Source: an uncultured Negativicutes bacterium
GTDB taxonomy: Bacteria > Bacillota > Negativicutes > Veillonellales > Megasphaeraceae
Assembly (NCBI GenBank): GCA_900752195.1
Contig: CAADUJ010000007.1
Coordinates: forward strand, 186,001 to 250,000
Direction of reading: 5' to 3'
Length of the DNA: 64,000 bases
A model generated the notes under the pieces. It saw nothing but the letters and a program-made list of their open reading frames with translations, was not told where the DNA came from and did no database searches. Both the position numbers and the translations under genes were made by a program. Every line of letters begins with the position of its first letter. Position 1 is the first letter of the stretch. Shown in pieces: positions 24,736 to 34,522 of the stretch.

Positions 24736-25581
24736 ATGAAAGGAAAACGAATCATTCAGTCTGTTTGCATATTTCAGGTATGTCTCATGACCATGACTGC
24801 ATTTGCAGCAGCGGATGTGCGGAGCGACCGAACAGAGACAATGGAAAAAAATTACGCTGCTTTTATGGGTTCCCAACGCTTAGGCATAGAGCAAACAGAT
24901 CCTGAGTTGTCAGATATGATGAAAAAGTATATCTATAGGGATATCACAGAACAGGCGGCGGCTTTGACAAAGCGAGACCAGCATTTGGTAACGATTGCCG
25001 TGTTAACGACAGGAGGATATGGATCACTTCTGGAAAAAAGTGTCCGCAGTGCTCTCAATGATGGTGTAACGCCTTTGGAAATTCGGGAATCGGTCTATCA
25101 CTTGAGTCCCTATATTGGGTTTCCAAAGGTGTTACAGGCGATGGAAGAAGTGAATTCAGTGTTTAGGGAGGCCCATATTTCATTGCCTTTACCTGATCAA
25201 GGAACGACGACGGATGCTGATCGTCTGGAAAAAGGACTGGCGTTTCAAGTTGCCACGTACGGTGAACGCATTAATACGATGCGGAATTCGACACCTGAAA
25301 ACCAAAAGCATCTTCAAGATGATTTATCGGCCTTTTGCTTTGGAGACATATATACGAGGAAAGTCCTGAATCTGAAGACGAGAGAAATGATTACTGTAGC
25401 GCCCATAGGGACACTGGGAAATGATGAACCACAGTTTATCTCCCATATCCGAGGGTATCTTTCTGCCGGGGCATCTCCGAAAGAAGTCATTGCCGTTGTG
25501 ACCGTCATGAATCCGTATGTGGGATTTCCGCGGACGTTGAATAATTTACGGGCAGTCAATGGCGTTCTGAATAACATGTAA
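24736..25581 (+). CDS. Exported carboxymuconolactone decarboxylase-family protein (two domains)
   Basis: The 281-residue precursor has a signal peptide (MKGKR, hydrophobic core, TAFAAAD) and two copies of the CMD/AhpD-type helical domain. The first has LTKRDQHLVTIAVLTTGG and the second NLKTREMITVAPIGTLG; each is followed by a GV/SP-helix and a PYIGFP or PYVGFP motif. The redox CxxC of AhpD is absent, so it is unlikely to be a peroxidase component. The family includes decarboxylases and oxidoreductase-like proteins; substrate unknown. ATG 24736 has GAGGTG upstream. It is the first gene of a likely three-gene cluster with a hydrolase and a flavodoxin. Confidence 0.85.
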   Translation: MKGKRIIQSVCIFQVCLMTMTAFAAADVRSDRTETMEKNYAAFMGSQRLGIEQTDPELSDMMKKYIYRDITEQAAALTKRDQHLVTIAVLTTGGYGSLLEKSVRSALNDGVTPLEIRESVYHLSPYIGFPKVLQAMEEVNSVFREAHISLPLPDQGTTTDADRLEKGLAFQVATYGERINTMRNSTPENQKHLQDDLSAFCFGDIYTRKVLNLKTREMITVAPIGTLGNDEPQFISHIRGYLSAGASPKEVIAVVTVMNPYVGFPRTLNNLRAVNGVLNNM

Positions 25582-25759
25582 GAGAAAAATTTTTAGATAA
25601 AAGCCGATTGATGACCATAAAAAGTGGTAAAAAACACTTGACCGGTAGATGCTACTGGATGGTACGATCAAGATGCAGGATGTAAAATGAAATGAGTATC
25701 TGCGTAAAGTGTGATAGTTCCCCAAAAAACGTAAAAGGTAATTAGAATAGGAGGATAGT

Positions 25760-26830
25760 ATGAAAAAAAAGATGATGGTAGCCATGCTTGTATCCTTGGC
25801 TGTTACTGTATCGTCGCAAGCCTTTGACAAAGCCGTTACGATTCTTGATCAAGGTAGCTTTGCAGCCGGTGGTACTGTGGTAACGGAACCCGGTACGTTG
25901 AATAACAATAATCCTTTGGATTCTGCTGGCCAGACCCTGCATGGTGATCATGCCTACGTTTTTTATCAACGCCCTGTACATGCACATAAGAATGCGATTG
26001 TATTTCTCCATGGAGCCGGCCAATCTGGAAAAACATGGGAAACGACACCTGATGGTCGTGATGGTTTCCAGAATATTTTCCTGGAAAAAGGCTATGCTAC
26101 ATATGTTGTCGATCAGCCTCGTCGTGGCAAAGCAGGACAATCCACGACAGGTGGAACCGTTTCGAATACACCTATGGAGCAACTCTGGTATGATAATTTC
26201 CGTATCGGCCTGTATCCAGCGTATTATAAAGGGGTACAAGTTCATTGGAATGAAGCTGCGCGGGATCAGTTTTTTCGCTCTATGACACCGAATACAGGAG
26301 CGTTTGATGAGAACGTTATCAGCGATGCTATGGCAGCTGTGTTTGAAAAGTCCGGCGACGGTATTCTCATGACCCATTCACAAGGCGGGGGACCTGGTTG
26401 GTGGACGGCAATCAAAAGTGTTCATGTAAAAGGCGTCATTGCACTTGAACCGGGCAGTGGCTTCGTATTTCCGGTTGGTGAGGTTCCTGCACTTATGGAA
26501 ACATCCAGTCCCTTCGGTGCACTGAAAGGAACGCCTGTCGACCTCAATGATTTCAACAAACTCACGAACATACCGATACTCGTAGTATACGGTGATATGA
26601 TTCCTGCAAAACGGACAGAACAATGGAATCTCGATAATTGGCGTGTCCGTCTTGACATGGCGAGACTCTGGGTGGATACAATCAATCGACATGGCGGCGA
26701 TGCCACATTGGTCCATTTGCCAGAAATAGGAATTACAGGGAATACGCATTTTCTCATGAGTGACAGCAATAATAAACAGATAGCAGATGTGTTACTTAAC
26801 TGGATGAAAGAGAAACATCTGGATACGTAA
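25760..26830 (+). CDS. Exported alpha/beta hydrolase
   Basis: The 356-residue precursor has a signal peptide (MKKK, hydrophobic core, SSQA) and an alpha/beta hydrolase core. Visible are the oxyanion-side IVFLHGAGQSGKTWE loop, the DQPRRGKAG strand and the nucleophile elbow MTHSQGGGPG (Ser in THSQG). A late His fits LPEIGITGNTHFL. It should cleave an ester or lactone outside the cytoplasm. AGGAGG lies 5 bases before the ATG. The 178-base gap before it contains no gene. The cluster suggests breakdown or detoxification of a small compound. Confidence 0.82.
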   Translation: MKKKMMVAMLVSLAVTVSSQAFDKAVTILDQGSFAAGGTVVTEPGTLNNNNPLDSAGQTLHGDHAYVFYQRPVHAHKNAIVFLHGAGQSGKTWETTPDGRDGFQNIFLEKGYATYVVDQPRRGKAGQSTTGGTVSNTPMEQLWYDNFRIGLYPAYYKGVQVHWNEAARDQFFRSMTPNTGAFDENVISDAMAAVFEKSGDGILMTHSQGGGPGWWTAIKSVHVKGVIALEPGSGFVFPVGEVPALMETSSPFGALKGTPVDLNDFNKLTNIPILVVYGDMIPAKRTEQWNLDNWRVRLDMARLWVDTINRHGGDATLVHLPEIGITGNTHFLMSDSNNKQIADVLLNWMKEKHLDT

Positions 26831-26856
26831 TCGGTATGAAAGGATGATGAAGAATC

Positions 26857-27459
26857 GTGAAAAAATTCATTTCAGGTATTCTCGCGTGTTTATTGATGCT
26901 GGTGCTGACAGCTTGTGCCGCAGGCAATGGCACATCAGCAGATAATCGGGCGGAAAAAGCAGATGTCCCGAAAAATGATACGATCTTAGTCGTATATTTT
27001 TCGGCGACAGGGAATACGCAGAAAGTGGCCAATACTATTGCTGAGCAGACGGGAGGAACGTTATTTGAAATTAGGCCGGAACAGCCTTATACAACGGATG
27101 ATCTCAATTATCGTGACAAAACGAGTCGTGTCTGGTCTGAACACCATGATCCTAATTATAGACCTGCCTACGTCGGCGATGTAGAAAACTGGGATCAATA
27201 CGACACCATTTATATTGGCTATCCCTTGTGGTGGCAACAGGCGCCACATGTCGTATACAGCTTTGTGGAACAGCATAATTTCAACGGCAAAAGAGTCATT
27301 CCCTTCTGTACCTCCATCAGCAGCCCTCTGGGTACCAGTGCTGAAAATCTGGCAAAAGCGGCAGGTACTGGCGATTGGCAGGATGGAGTGCGTTTCAATG
27401 GGAGCGTGAGCCCGTCGGAAGTTACGACGTGGGTAAAAGGAATACAACAGCATATCTGA
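26857..27459 (+). CDS. Flavodoxin-like lipoprotein
   Basis: The 200-residue precursor has a lipoprotein signal (hydrophobic core, lipobox LTAC with Cys20) and then a flavodoxin fold. The phosphate-binding loop is VVYFSATGNTQKVA, and IYIGYPLWWQQAPH and CTSISSPLGTS loops fit FMN binding. It is probably a membrane-anchored extracytoplasmic flavoprotein that passes electrons to a partner. The start codon is GTG with a weak AAGGATGATG upstream. It is 27 bases after the hydrolase gene and is the last gene of the cluster. Confidence 0.85.
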   Translation: MKKFISGILACLLMLVLTACAAGNGTSADNRAEKADVPKNDTILVVYFSATGNTQKVANTIAEQTGGTLFEIRPEQPYTTDDLNYRDKTSRVWSEHHDPNYRPAYVGDVENWDQYDTIYIGYPLWWQQAPHVVYSFVEQHNFNGKRVIPFCTSISSPLGTSAENLAKAAGTGDWQDGVRFNGSVSPSEVTTWVKGIQQHI

Positions 27460-27490
27460 CTTTTGTGGTTACAGTTGTCAGATTTTTTTT
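27454..27490 (+). terminator. Terminator after the flavodoxin-like gene
   Basis: A 7-bp stem atctgac/gtcagat (27454-27460 with 27477-27483) overlaps the stop codon and is followed by TTTTTTTT. Confidence 0.55.
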
Positions 27491-27670
27491 ATCTCTTTAT
27501 ACACGATACTTTTCACCGTGATAACAGAAAGGTATGTTCATGATCAGAGACTATTATCGTTATGGTCTGGCAATGTAATAGTACCAGTGTGATACGACAG
27601 GTGTCTTGCACTTAGCGGAAAACTGCTATAGCGGCGTAGAGGCCATAGGCCTGTGTCCATTGGCCATATT

Positions 27671-27716
27671 AAAAAAGCTATTCTCCTGCAAGTGCATGCA
27701 AGAGGATAGCTTTTTT
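27671..27716 (-). terminator. Terminator near the 3' end of xth
   Basis: A stem of about 16 bp with one G-T pair (27671-27686 with 27701-27716, aaaaaagctat...) has T-runs on both strands and lies 28 bases past the exonuclease stop codon. Confidence 0.8.
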
Positions 27717-27743
27717 GCCTGTTCTGTTAGGCCGGCATGCCAG

Positions 27744-28499
27744 TTATATGTCGACAGAAAGTCCGACAGGGCAATGATCGCTGCCAAGGATATCCGTGTA
27801 GATATGGGCTTCTTGTAATTTGTCATTGAGGCGATTTGATGTGATGAAGTAGTCAATACGCCATCCCGCATTGTTTTGACGGGCCTTGAATCGATAGCTC
27901 CACCATGAGTAGATGTCTTTGACATCGGGATAAAAATAACGCCACGTATCTGTGAATCCTGTAGCCAAAAGATCGGTCATTTTCTGGCGTTCTTCATCAG
28001 AAAAGCCTGCATTGTGATGATTCGTTTTCGGATTCTTTAAATCGATTTCTTCGTGGGCTACATTCAGGTCGCCGCAATAAATGACGGGCTTTTTCTTGTC
28101 CAGAGAGACAAGGTATTCACGCAAATCATCTTCCCACTGCATGCGATAGTCTAAGCGAGCCAATTCACTTTGGCTATTGGGTGTATAACAGGTGACAAAA
28201 TAGCAATTTTCAAATTCCAGCGTGATAAGACGACCTTCGTGGTCATGGGCATCGATGCCCATACCTTTGGTGACGTTTAGGGGATGGATGCGTGTAAAAA
28301 TAGCCGTGCCGCTGTAGCCTTTCCGGTCAGCATAGTTCCAATATTGTTCATATCCAGGAAGGTCGAGGTCAATCTGGCCTTCTTGCAGCTTTGTTTCTTG
28401 CAGACAAAAAATATCCGCATCGAGTTTATGGAAGGTATCCATGAATCCTTTTTTTACGGCGGCCCGTAAGCCATTTACATTCCAAGAGATGCATTTCAT
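27744..28499 (-). CDS. xth: Exodeoxyribonuclease III
   Basis: This apurinic/apyrimidinic endonuclease and 3'-5' exonuclease acts in base-excision repair. The 251-residue protein has the full EEP-fold motif set: ISWNVNGLRAA at the start, LQETKLQ with catalytic Glu, GDLNVAHEEIDL with catalytic Asp/Asn, GWRIDYF and the final GSDHCPVGL with catalytic His. Length fits the family. It stands alone, divergent from pgm. Confidence 0.95.
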   Translation of the reverse strand: MKCISWNVNGLRAAVKKGFMDTFHKLDADIFCLQETKLQEGQIDLDLPGYEQYWNYADRKGYSGTAIFTRIHPLNVTKGMGIDAHDHEGRLITLEFENCYFVTCYTPNSQSELARLDYRMQWEDDLREYLVSLDKKKPVIYCGDLNVAHEEIDLKNPKTNHHNAGFSDEERQKMTDLLATGFTDTWRYFYPDVKDIYSWWSYRFKARQNNAGWRIDYFITSNRLNDKLQEAHIYTDILGSDHCPVGLSVDI

Positions 28500-28784
28500 A
28501 ATAAACGTCCTTTCTGCATTGATTTCTTATATTTATGCGTAAAATATAATGTAAATTGCCCTGTAATTTGCTATAATACATGTATACTTAGACAGTGGAT
28601 AGCGTTGGAATCAGATAAAGTGAACCGCTAGGAATTGAGTGGATATATGGCTTTTATAATTGCCATAATAGGCATTCTGATGCGGTATCAGAAATTCCAG
28701 TCTATCTTTATATCACCATAAGTATGTCGTTATTGTAATTAATTTTTAACAGCTTGTCAAAATAAAGAGAAACAGGTGATTCAT

Positions 28785-30422
28785 GTGGCAGTTCATACGT
28801 TAGCAGGGACAAAAGTCCGTAAAGAAGATTATATTGATTTACAAGCCATCCGCAAGGCGTACTACGAAGGGAAGCCAGACGTATCGAAGGCGGCAGAACA
28901 GGTTCGATTCGGGACTTCCGGCCATCGTGGCCAGGCGTTAAAGGGAAGTTTTACGGAAGCGCATGTAGCCGCTATTACGCAGGCCGTTTGCAAATATCGT
29001 CAGTCTTTTGGCGCTGAAGGTCCCCTCTTTGTTGGAGAAGATACGCATTATCTTTCTAAGCTCGCTTATGAAACGGTTTTACAGGTACTCGTCGCCAATG
29101 GCGTATCGGTATATGTCGATGGAGAAGGTGATTTCGTACCGACGCCATCTGTGTCGCGGGCTATTTTACGATACAATAAAGGTCGTAGAGAAAATCTTGC
29201 AGATGGACTCATCATTACGCCATCCCACAATCCGCCAGAACATGGCGGCATTAAATACAATCCGATTACCGGCGGCCCTGCTGAGTCGGATATCACTAAG
29301 GCCATTGAAGTGGAGGCTAACCGTCTTTTGAAGAATCACAACAGAGAGGTTAAAATGGTACCGTTTGAAGAGGCAAAGGTGAGCCCCCTGGTATCCGGAT
29401 ACGACTATAAAGGATTATATGTACGTGAACTGACATCCATCATCAATCTAGATGCAATCAAGCAGAAAGAAATTCACGTACTTGTCAACGCCCTTGGCGG
29501 TTCGGGCATGAACTATTGGCACGCCATTTCAGATACGTATGGCCTGCACTTTGACTTTGTCAATGATATATATGATCCACAGTTTACGTTCATGAATTAC
29601 GACCATGATGGCAAGATACGCATGGATTGCTCGTCGTCTTATGTCATGTCTGCTGTAACAGGTCAGGCATCGCAGTACGATCTTATTCTTGCCAATGATC
29701 CCGATTATGACCGCTTTGGTATCGTCAGCGGTAGCGAAGGGATGATTTCGGCCAATGCATATCTGACGGTGGCATCGCATTATCTCATGACACATCGAGA
29801 TTTTGCCGGTTTAGGTATAGCAAAGACCGTCGTCACGACGGATATGCTGTCCCGTTCAGCAAAGTTGCTGGGCGTGCCACTTTATGAAGTCCCTGTGGGA
29901 TTTAAGTATTTTGGCGGCTTATATACGGATGGCAAGATTGCGTTTTCCGGTGAAGAAAGTGCCGGCGCCTCTTTTGTTGCAAAGGACCGCAGCGTTTGGA
30001 CAACCGACAAAGATGGCATGATCATGTGCCTTTTGGCAGCTGAAATCAAGGCTGTCACAGGTAAATCACCGATGACATACTATACGGAACTATGTAAACA
30101 ACTAGGCGAACCTTTTACGATGCGCAGCGACGCACCGGCTACGTTGGAAGAAAAGGATAAAATCAGCAGCCTTACCGAAGCGGATGTGATGACGAAAACC
30201 TTATGCGGCAGTCCTATTACGGCCGTGTTATCCCATTCTCCTTATGGCGATTATCCCATTGGCGGCGTCAAGATTTGCACGGATCAGGGATGGGTAGCTG
30301 CTCGTCCGTCAGGAACGGAAGACCTTTATAAACTTTATGCTGAAAGCTTTGTATCTTCTGAGCAGGCAGGACAACTCTTAGAAGAAGGAAAGGCATTGAT
30401 TAACAAGGCTTTAGAAAAATAG
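28785..30422 (+). CDS. pgm: Phosphoglucomutase (alpha-D-glucose-specific)
   Basis: The enzyme interconverts glucose 1-phosphate and glucose 6-phosphate for glycogen and cell-wall sugar synthesis. The 545-residue protein matches E. coli Pgm in length. Motifs are RFGTSGHRG, the active-site serine loop ITPSHNPPEHGG, the metal loop ANDPDYDRFG, FSGEESAGAS and the C-terminal phosphate site ARPSGTEDLYK. I chose GTG 28785 because (M)AVHTLAG aligns with the usual MAIHNRAG start and AGGTGA lies 5 bases upstream. The 285-base upstream gap holds no gene that I can see. Confidence 0.93.
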   Translation: MAVHTLAGTKVRKEDYIDLQAIRKAYYEGKPDVSKAAEQVRFGTSGHRGQALKGSFTEAHVAAITQAVCKYRQSFGAEGPLFVGEDTHYLSKLAYETVLQVLVANGVSVYVDGEGDFVPTPSVSRAILRYNKGRRENLADGLIITPSHNPPEHGGIKYNPITGGPAESDITKAIEVEANRLLKNHNREVKMVPFEEAKVSPLVSGYDYKGLYVRELTSIINLDAIKQKEIHVLVNALGGSGMNYWHAISDTYGLHFDFVNDIYDPQFTFMNYDHDGKIRMDCSSSYVMSAVTGQASQYDLILANDPDYDRFGIVSGSEGMISANAYLTVASHYLMTHRDFAGLGIAKTVVTTDMLSRSAKLLGVPLYEVPVGFKYFGGLYTDGKIAFSGEESAGASFVAKDRSVWTTDKDGMIMCLLAAEIKAVTGKSPMTYYTELCKQLGEPFTMRSDAPATLEEKDKISSLTEADVMTKTLCGSPITAVLSHSPYGDYPIGGVKICTDQGWVAARPSGTEDLYKLYAESFVSSEQAGQLLEEGKALINKALEK

Positions 30423-30503
30423 AAGAGTATGATATAATGAACAGGAATGGAAATTTACGGGGGAGTTATGTATTTCCACCTCAAAAAAGGAGTTGGCATA
30501 ATC

Positions 30504-30776
30504 ATGAAAGCTGTCATTACTGTCGTTGGCGTTGACCGGACGGGCATCATCGCAGCTGTAAGCAATATTATGGCTGAAAACAGCGTGAATATCCTTACGA
30601 TTAATCAGGTCATTTTAGAAGGTATATTTAATATGGCTATGATTGTGGATTTAACAGACGCAGATGTAGATTTGCAGCAATTGCAAGATTTACTTAAAGA
30701 AAAAGGGGATTCTTTAGGCGTAGAAATCCGTGCGCAAAATCAGGAAATTTTTAATGCGATGCATCGTATTGGATAA
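30504..30776 (+). CDS. ACT-domain protein, UPF0237 family
   Basis: This 90-residue protein is one ACT domain: KAVITVVGVDRTGIIAAVS followed by the NILTINQ strand. UPF0237 proteins are thought to bind a small ligand such as an amino acid, and they are almost always encoded next to UPF0210, as here. ATG 30504 with AAGGAG upstream gives the family length; the longer frame from 30447 would add a non-conserved extension. The UPF0210 gene starts 11 bases after it. Confidence 0.9.
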   Translation: MKAVITVVGVDRTGIIAAVSNIMAENSVNILTINQVILEGIFNMAMIVDLTDADVDLQQLQDLLKEKGDSLGVEIRAQNQEIFNAMHRIG

Positions 30777-30787
30777 GGGGAATGAAG

Positions 30788-32146
30788 ATGCTAACTATCT
30801 ATGACGTGTTAGAAACGAATCAGATGATTCAAAAGCAGAATCTCGATGTCCGCACTATTACGATGGGCATCAGTCTGCTCGATTGCTGCAGCAGCGATGG
30901 TAAGATGCTGTGCAACAATATTTATGATAAGATTACAAAATACGGCGAAAATCTCGTCAAAGTCGGCAATGATATTGGCAATGAATTTGGCGTGCCCATT
31001 ATCAACAAACGCGTGTCTGTGACACCAATCTCGTTGGTTGCCGGCTGTACCGATCTCGATACGTATGTTGCCATCGCGAAGACCCTTGACAAAGCGGCAA
31101 AGGAAATTGGTATCAATTTCATCGGTGGGTTCTCGGCCCTCGTCGACAGAGGATATACGAAGGGAGACCAGACTCTCATTGCGTCGATTCCAGAAGCCCT
31201 GGCTTCGACTGAACTCGTCTGCAGCTCCGTTGCAGTGGGCTCTACTAAAGCCGGTATCAACATGGATGCCGTCGCAGAAATGGGTCGCGTCTTCAAGACA
31301 CTTGGTGAACTGACGAAAGAACAGGATGCACTAGGCTGTGCTAAGCTCGTCGTATTTTGTAATGCCGTCGAAGATAACCCTTTCATGGCAGGTGCCTTCC
31401 ATGGCGTTACTCAGGGGGATTCTTGTGTGAGCGTCGGTGTCAGCGGCCCTGGTGTCGTCAAACGGGCCTTAGAACATGTCAAAGGCGAGCCCTTCGACGT
31501 GGTAGCAGAAACAATCAAAAAGACGGCCTTCAAGATAACCCGTGTCGGTCAGCTCGTTGCACAGGAAGCATCAAAGCGGCTGAATACGCCCTTTGGCATC
31601 ATCGACTTATCTCTGGCTCCTACGCCGGCAATCGGTGACAGCGTTGCCGCTATACTTGAAGAAATGGGGCTTGAAAGCTGTGGTGCCTTTGGTACGACGG
31701 CCGCTTTAGCTTTGTTGAATGATGCCGTTAAAAAAGGTGGCCTCATGGCATCGAGTCATGTCGGTGGTTTGTCCGGTGCCTTCATCCCGGTCAGTGAAGA
31801 TAAAGGCATGCTTGAAGCTGTTGGGCGGGGCAGTCTGTCTTTAGAAAAGTTAGAAGCCATGACTTGTGTTTGCTCAGTCGGCCTCGATATGATCGCCATT
31901 CCTGGTGATACATCGGCCTCGACTATTTCCGCTATTATTGCTGATGAAGCTGCTATTGGCATGATCAACAACAAGACGACAGCTGTCCGCGTCATTCCCG
32001 TGCCGGGAAAAGACGTTGGCGATACCGTCGAATTCGGCGGCCTTTTGGGACATTGTCCTATCATTAATGTCAACAAGTATAAATCGGATGAATTCATCGC
32101 CAGAGGCGGTCGGATTCCAGCGCCTATGCGCAGTTTAACGAACTGA
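30788..32146 (+). CDS. UPF0210 family protein
   Basis: The 452-residue protein belongs to UPF0210, a conserved family of unknown function related to pyruvate formate-lyase-like folds. Segments such as DVRTITMGISLLDC near the start and FGIIDLSLAPTPAIGDSVA are typical. No glycyl-radical motif is seen, so a PFL reaction is not supported. AAGGGG is 1 base from ATG 30782 but 7 from ATG 30788, which favours the latter. It is co-encoded with the UPF0237 ACT protein, which may regulate it. Confidence 0.9.
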   Translation: MLTIYDVLETNQMIQKQNLDVRTITMGISLLDCCSSDGKMLCNNIYDKITKYGENLVKVGNDIGNEFGVPIINKRVSVTPISLVAGCTDLDTYVAIAKTLDKAAKEIGINFIGGFSALVDRGYTKGDQTLIASIPEALASTELVCSSVAVGSTKAGINMDAVAEMGRVFKTLGELTKEQDALGCAKLVVFCNAVEDNPFMAGAFHGVTQGDSCVSVGVSGPGVVKRALEHVKGEPFDVVAETIKKTAFKITRVGQLVAQEASKRLNTPFGIIDLSLAPTPAIGDSVAAILEEMGLESCGAFGTTAALALLNDAVKKGGLMASSHVGGLSGAFIPVSEDKGMLEAVGRGSLSLEKLEAMTCVCSVGLDMIAIPGDTSASTISAIIADEAAIGMINNKTTAVRVIPVPGKDVGDTVEFGGLLGHCPIINVNKYKSDEFIARGGRIPAPMRSLTN

Positions 32147-32193
32147 TTGGCGCTCGCAGTTGATACACTATAAGTAGAAAGTAGGCGTGTGTT

Positions 32194-33231
32194 GTGCTCG
32201 TATATGTTGTGCCTTTTTTTATAGCTTTAGCTATTTCGTATGTCCTGACTCCAGGAGTGAAAAATCTGGCTATTAAAGTGGGCGCTATTGATAAACCGAA
32301 TGCGCGTAAGGTTCATGATCATATGATTCCTCGCCTTGGTGGTTTAGCTATTTTTGTTGGTTTTCTTTGTGCTGTATTGTACTCCATGCCTATGAATCAT
32401 GACATGGCCGGACTCCTCTTAGGATGTACAGCCATTGTCTGTGTAGGGATATGGGATGATATTTGCAATATTCCGGCAAAGGTCAAACTTGTCGGTCAAA
32501 TCGTTGCGGCTGCAATTCCCGTTGCCTTTGGCATCCAGATTGAATGGCTTACCAATCCCTTTGGAGGCGCTCTCATTGAAATCAATGAAATTTTAGCTGT
32601 ACCTTTGACGATTTTTTGGATCATCGGCTTTACGAACACCGTAAATTTGATTGACGGTCTTGATGGACTCGCTGCGGGTGTGTCTTTTATCGCGTCTATA
32701 TCTATGTTTCTCATGGCTGTCAGCTTGAATCAGTATTTGCCGGCTATGATTGTCATCTCTTTGGCCGGTGCTGCCTTAGGCTTCTTACAGTATAACTTCA
32801 ACCCTGCGAAGATATTCATGGGCGATACAGGGAGCATGCTTCTGGGCTATACCATGGCTGTGACAGCTGTGTTAGGATTGGTCAAAACGGAAGCCACTAT
32901 TGCGTTAGTCGTACCTGTCATTGCCCTGGGTCTCCCGATTATGGATACTCTTTTTGCCATCATTCGTCGTAAGATGAGTGGTGTACCTATTTTTACGCCG
33001 GACAAAGGGCATCTTCATCATCGCCTTCTTGCCTTAGGGTTGACACAAAAGCAAGCTGTCCTCATCATGTACTGCGTCAGCATCGTATTGGGCATTGTAG
33101 CCCTTATCGTTGCCAATGTAAGCTATCAGATAGGGATAGTGACTGTTGCCATTGTGTTAGCTGTCATCATTTTTTCAGCTAAAAAAATTGGCATATTACA
33201 TAAAACAACGAATTCTACTCATAAAAACTGA
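32194..33231 (+). CDS. Undecaprenyl-phosphate GlcNAc-1-phosphate transferase (WecA/TagO-like)
   Basis: The 345-residue membrane protein has about ten helices and the MraY/WecA loops: NARKVHDHMIPRLGG, the Asp pair in IWDDICNIPAK, NLIDGLDGLAAG, FMGDTGSMLLGY and the HIHH-type loop GHLHHRL. These enzymes attach GlcNAc-1-phosphate to undecaprenyl phosphate in the inner membrane and start O-antigen, enterobacterial common antigen or teichoic-acid-like polymer synthesis. It starts with GTG. wecB follows 42 bases later, which supports a GlcNAc/ManNAc envelope polymer. Confidence 0.9.
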   Translation: MLVYVVPFFIALAISYVLTPGVKNLAIKVGAIDKPNARKVHDHMIPRLGGLAIFVGFLCAVLYSMPMNHDMAGLLLGCTAIVCVGIWDDICNIPAKVKLVGQIVAAAIPVAFGIQIEWLTNPFGGALIEINEILAVPLTIFWIIGFTNTVNLIDGLDGLAAGVSFIASISMFLMAVSLNQYLPAMIVISLAGAALGFLQYNFNPAKIFMGDTGSMLLGYTMAVTAVLGLVKTEATIALVVPVIALGLPIMDTLFAIIRRKMSGVPIFTPDKGHLHHRLLALGLTQKQAVLIMYCVSIVLGIVALIVANVSYQIGIVTVAIVLAVIIFSAKKIGILHKTTNSTHKN

Positions 33232-33273
33232 TGTTTTATGGGTAGAATTTATTTAGTTCAAGGAGGTTTTTGA

Positions 33274-34422
33274 ATGCTGAAAGTAATGACTGTGTTCGGT
33301 ACTCGTCCGGAAGCCATTAAGATGGCTCCAGTTGTACTGGAACTGAAAAAGCATCCTGAGCAAATAAAGACGATTGTTGCTGTTACAGCCCAGCACCGCC
33401 AAATGCTCGATCAGGTGCTCAGTTTGTTTAAAATCGATACGGATTATGACCTGGATATCATGAGTCAGGGACAGACGCTGTACGATATTACGACACGGGC
33501 CCTTATGGGCCTGAAAGATGTCATGGAGAAGGAAAAACCTGATCTTGTCCTCGTCCATGGCGACACGACGACGACGTTTGCCGGTGCATTGGCAGCGTAT
33601 TATCAGCAGATTCCTGTAGGTCACGTTGAAGCGGGACTTCGGACGGGAAATATGTATTCCCCCTTTCCAGAAGAAATGAACCGTAAATTGACCGGATCCA
33701 TTGCATCTATCCATTTTTCGCCTACAGAAACTGCAAAAGAAAATCTTCTTCGTGAGAGTGTGGATAAAAATAATATATTTGTCACTGGCAATACTGTTAT
33801 CGATGCCCTCATGACGACTGTCGACGAAGGATATGACTTTGAAGATGAAGAGCTTCATCGCGTCGATTTCAAGAGTCATCGCATTATCTTATTGACGACA
33901 CATCGCCGCGAAAATTTAGGCGAACCGATGCGGCATATCTATAAGGCTTTGCGCCAGATTATCGATGAAATCCCTGACACGGAAATCGTTTTTCCTGTTC
34001 ACCGCAACCCTCTTGTGCGCAAAGTGGTAGAAGAGGAGTTGTCTGGCGTCAATCGTATTCATCTCATCGACCCTATGGAATACGAACCTTTTGCAAATCT
34101 CATGCATCATAGTTATCTCGTCCTTACTGATTCTGGCGGAATCCAGGAAGAAGCACCTTCTCTGGGAAAACCTGTTCTCGTCTTGCGTGACACGACAGAA
34201 CGGCCAGAAGCCGTAAAGGCGGGTACGGTCCGTCTCATTGGAACGAGCCGCGATGTCGTCTATAACGAAACGAAACGCCTCCTTACAGATCATAATGCAT
34301 ATAAACAGATGAGTAATGCCGTAAATCCATATGGTGACGGTCTTGCAGCAAAACGGATCGTGAAAGCCATTTTATATACCTATGGCGGCGAATCGGAAAA
34401 ACCTGACGAGTTTGTATTATAA
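33274..34422 (+). CDS. wecB: UDP-N-acetylglucosamine 2-epimerase (non-hydrolysing)
   Basis: The enzyme converts UDP-GlcNAc to UDP-ManNAc for envelope polysaccharide synthesis. The 382-residue protein has the GT-B-fold motifs GTRPEAIKMAPV, VHGDTTTTFAG, GHVEAGLRTGN, FPVHRNP and TDSGGIQEEAPSLGKP. AAGGAGG lies 8 bases before the ATG. It ends the small envelope block that precedes the ATP synthase operon. Confidence 0.95.
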   Translation: MLKVMTVFGTRPEAIKMAPVVLELKKHPEQIKTIVAVTAQHRQMLDQVLSLFKIDTDYDLDIMSQGQTLYDITTRALMGLKDVMEKEKPDLVLVHGDTTTTFAGALAAYYQQIPVGHVEAGLRTGNMYSPFPEEMNRKLTGSIASIHFSPTETAKENLLRESVDKNNIFVTGNTVIDALMTTVDEGYDFEDEELHRVDFKSHRIILLTTHRRENLGEPMRHIYKALRQIIDEIPDTEIVFPVHRNPLVRKVVEEELSGVNRIHLIDPMEYEPFANLMHHSYLVLTDSGGIQEEAPSLGKPVLVLRDTTERPEAVKAGTVRLIGTSRDVVYNETKRLLTDHNAYKQMSNAVNPYGDGLAAKRIVKAILYTYGGESEKPDEFVL

Positions 34423-34493
34423 ACTTTTTTAGTTTAACTAATAAATTGTATTTTACGCTAGTTATAACTATTTAGTCTAAACGGTATGCTTAA

Positions 34494-34522
34494 TTGATTT
34501 TGTCCTATCATAGTGATAAAAT
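34494..34522 (+). promoter_or_regulatory. Candidate promoter of the atp operon
   Basis: TTGATT (34494-34499) and TAAAAT (34517-34522) are 17 bp apart in the 233-base gap before atpZ. The leader would be about 130 nt. Confidence 0.45.

Noticed and set aside
28500..28784. Riboswitch or small RNA before pgm
   Set aside because: The leader is long and A+T-rich but shows none of the conserved cores I can recognise and has no terminator hairpin.
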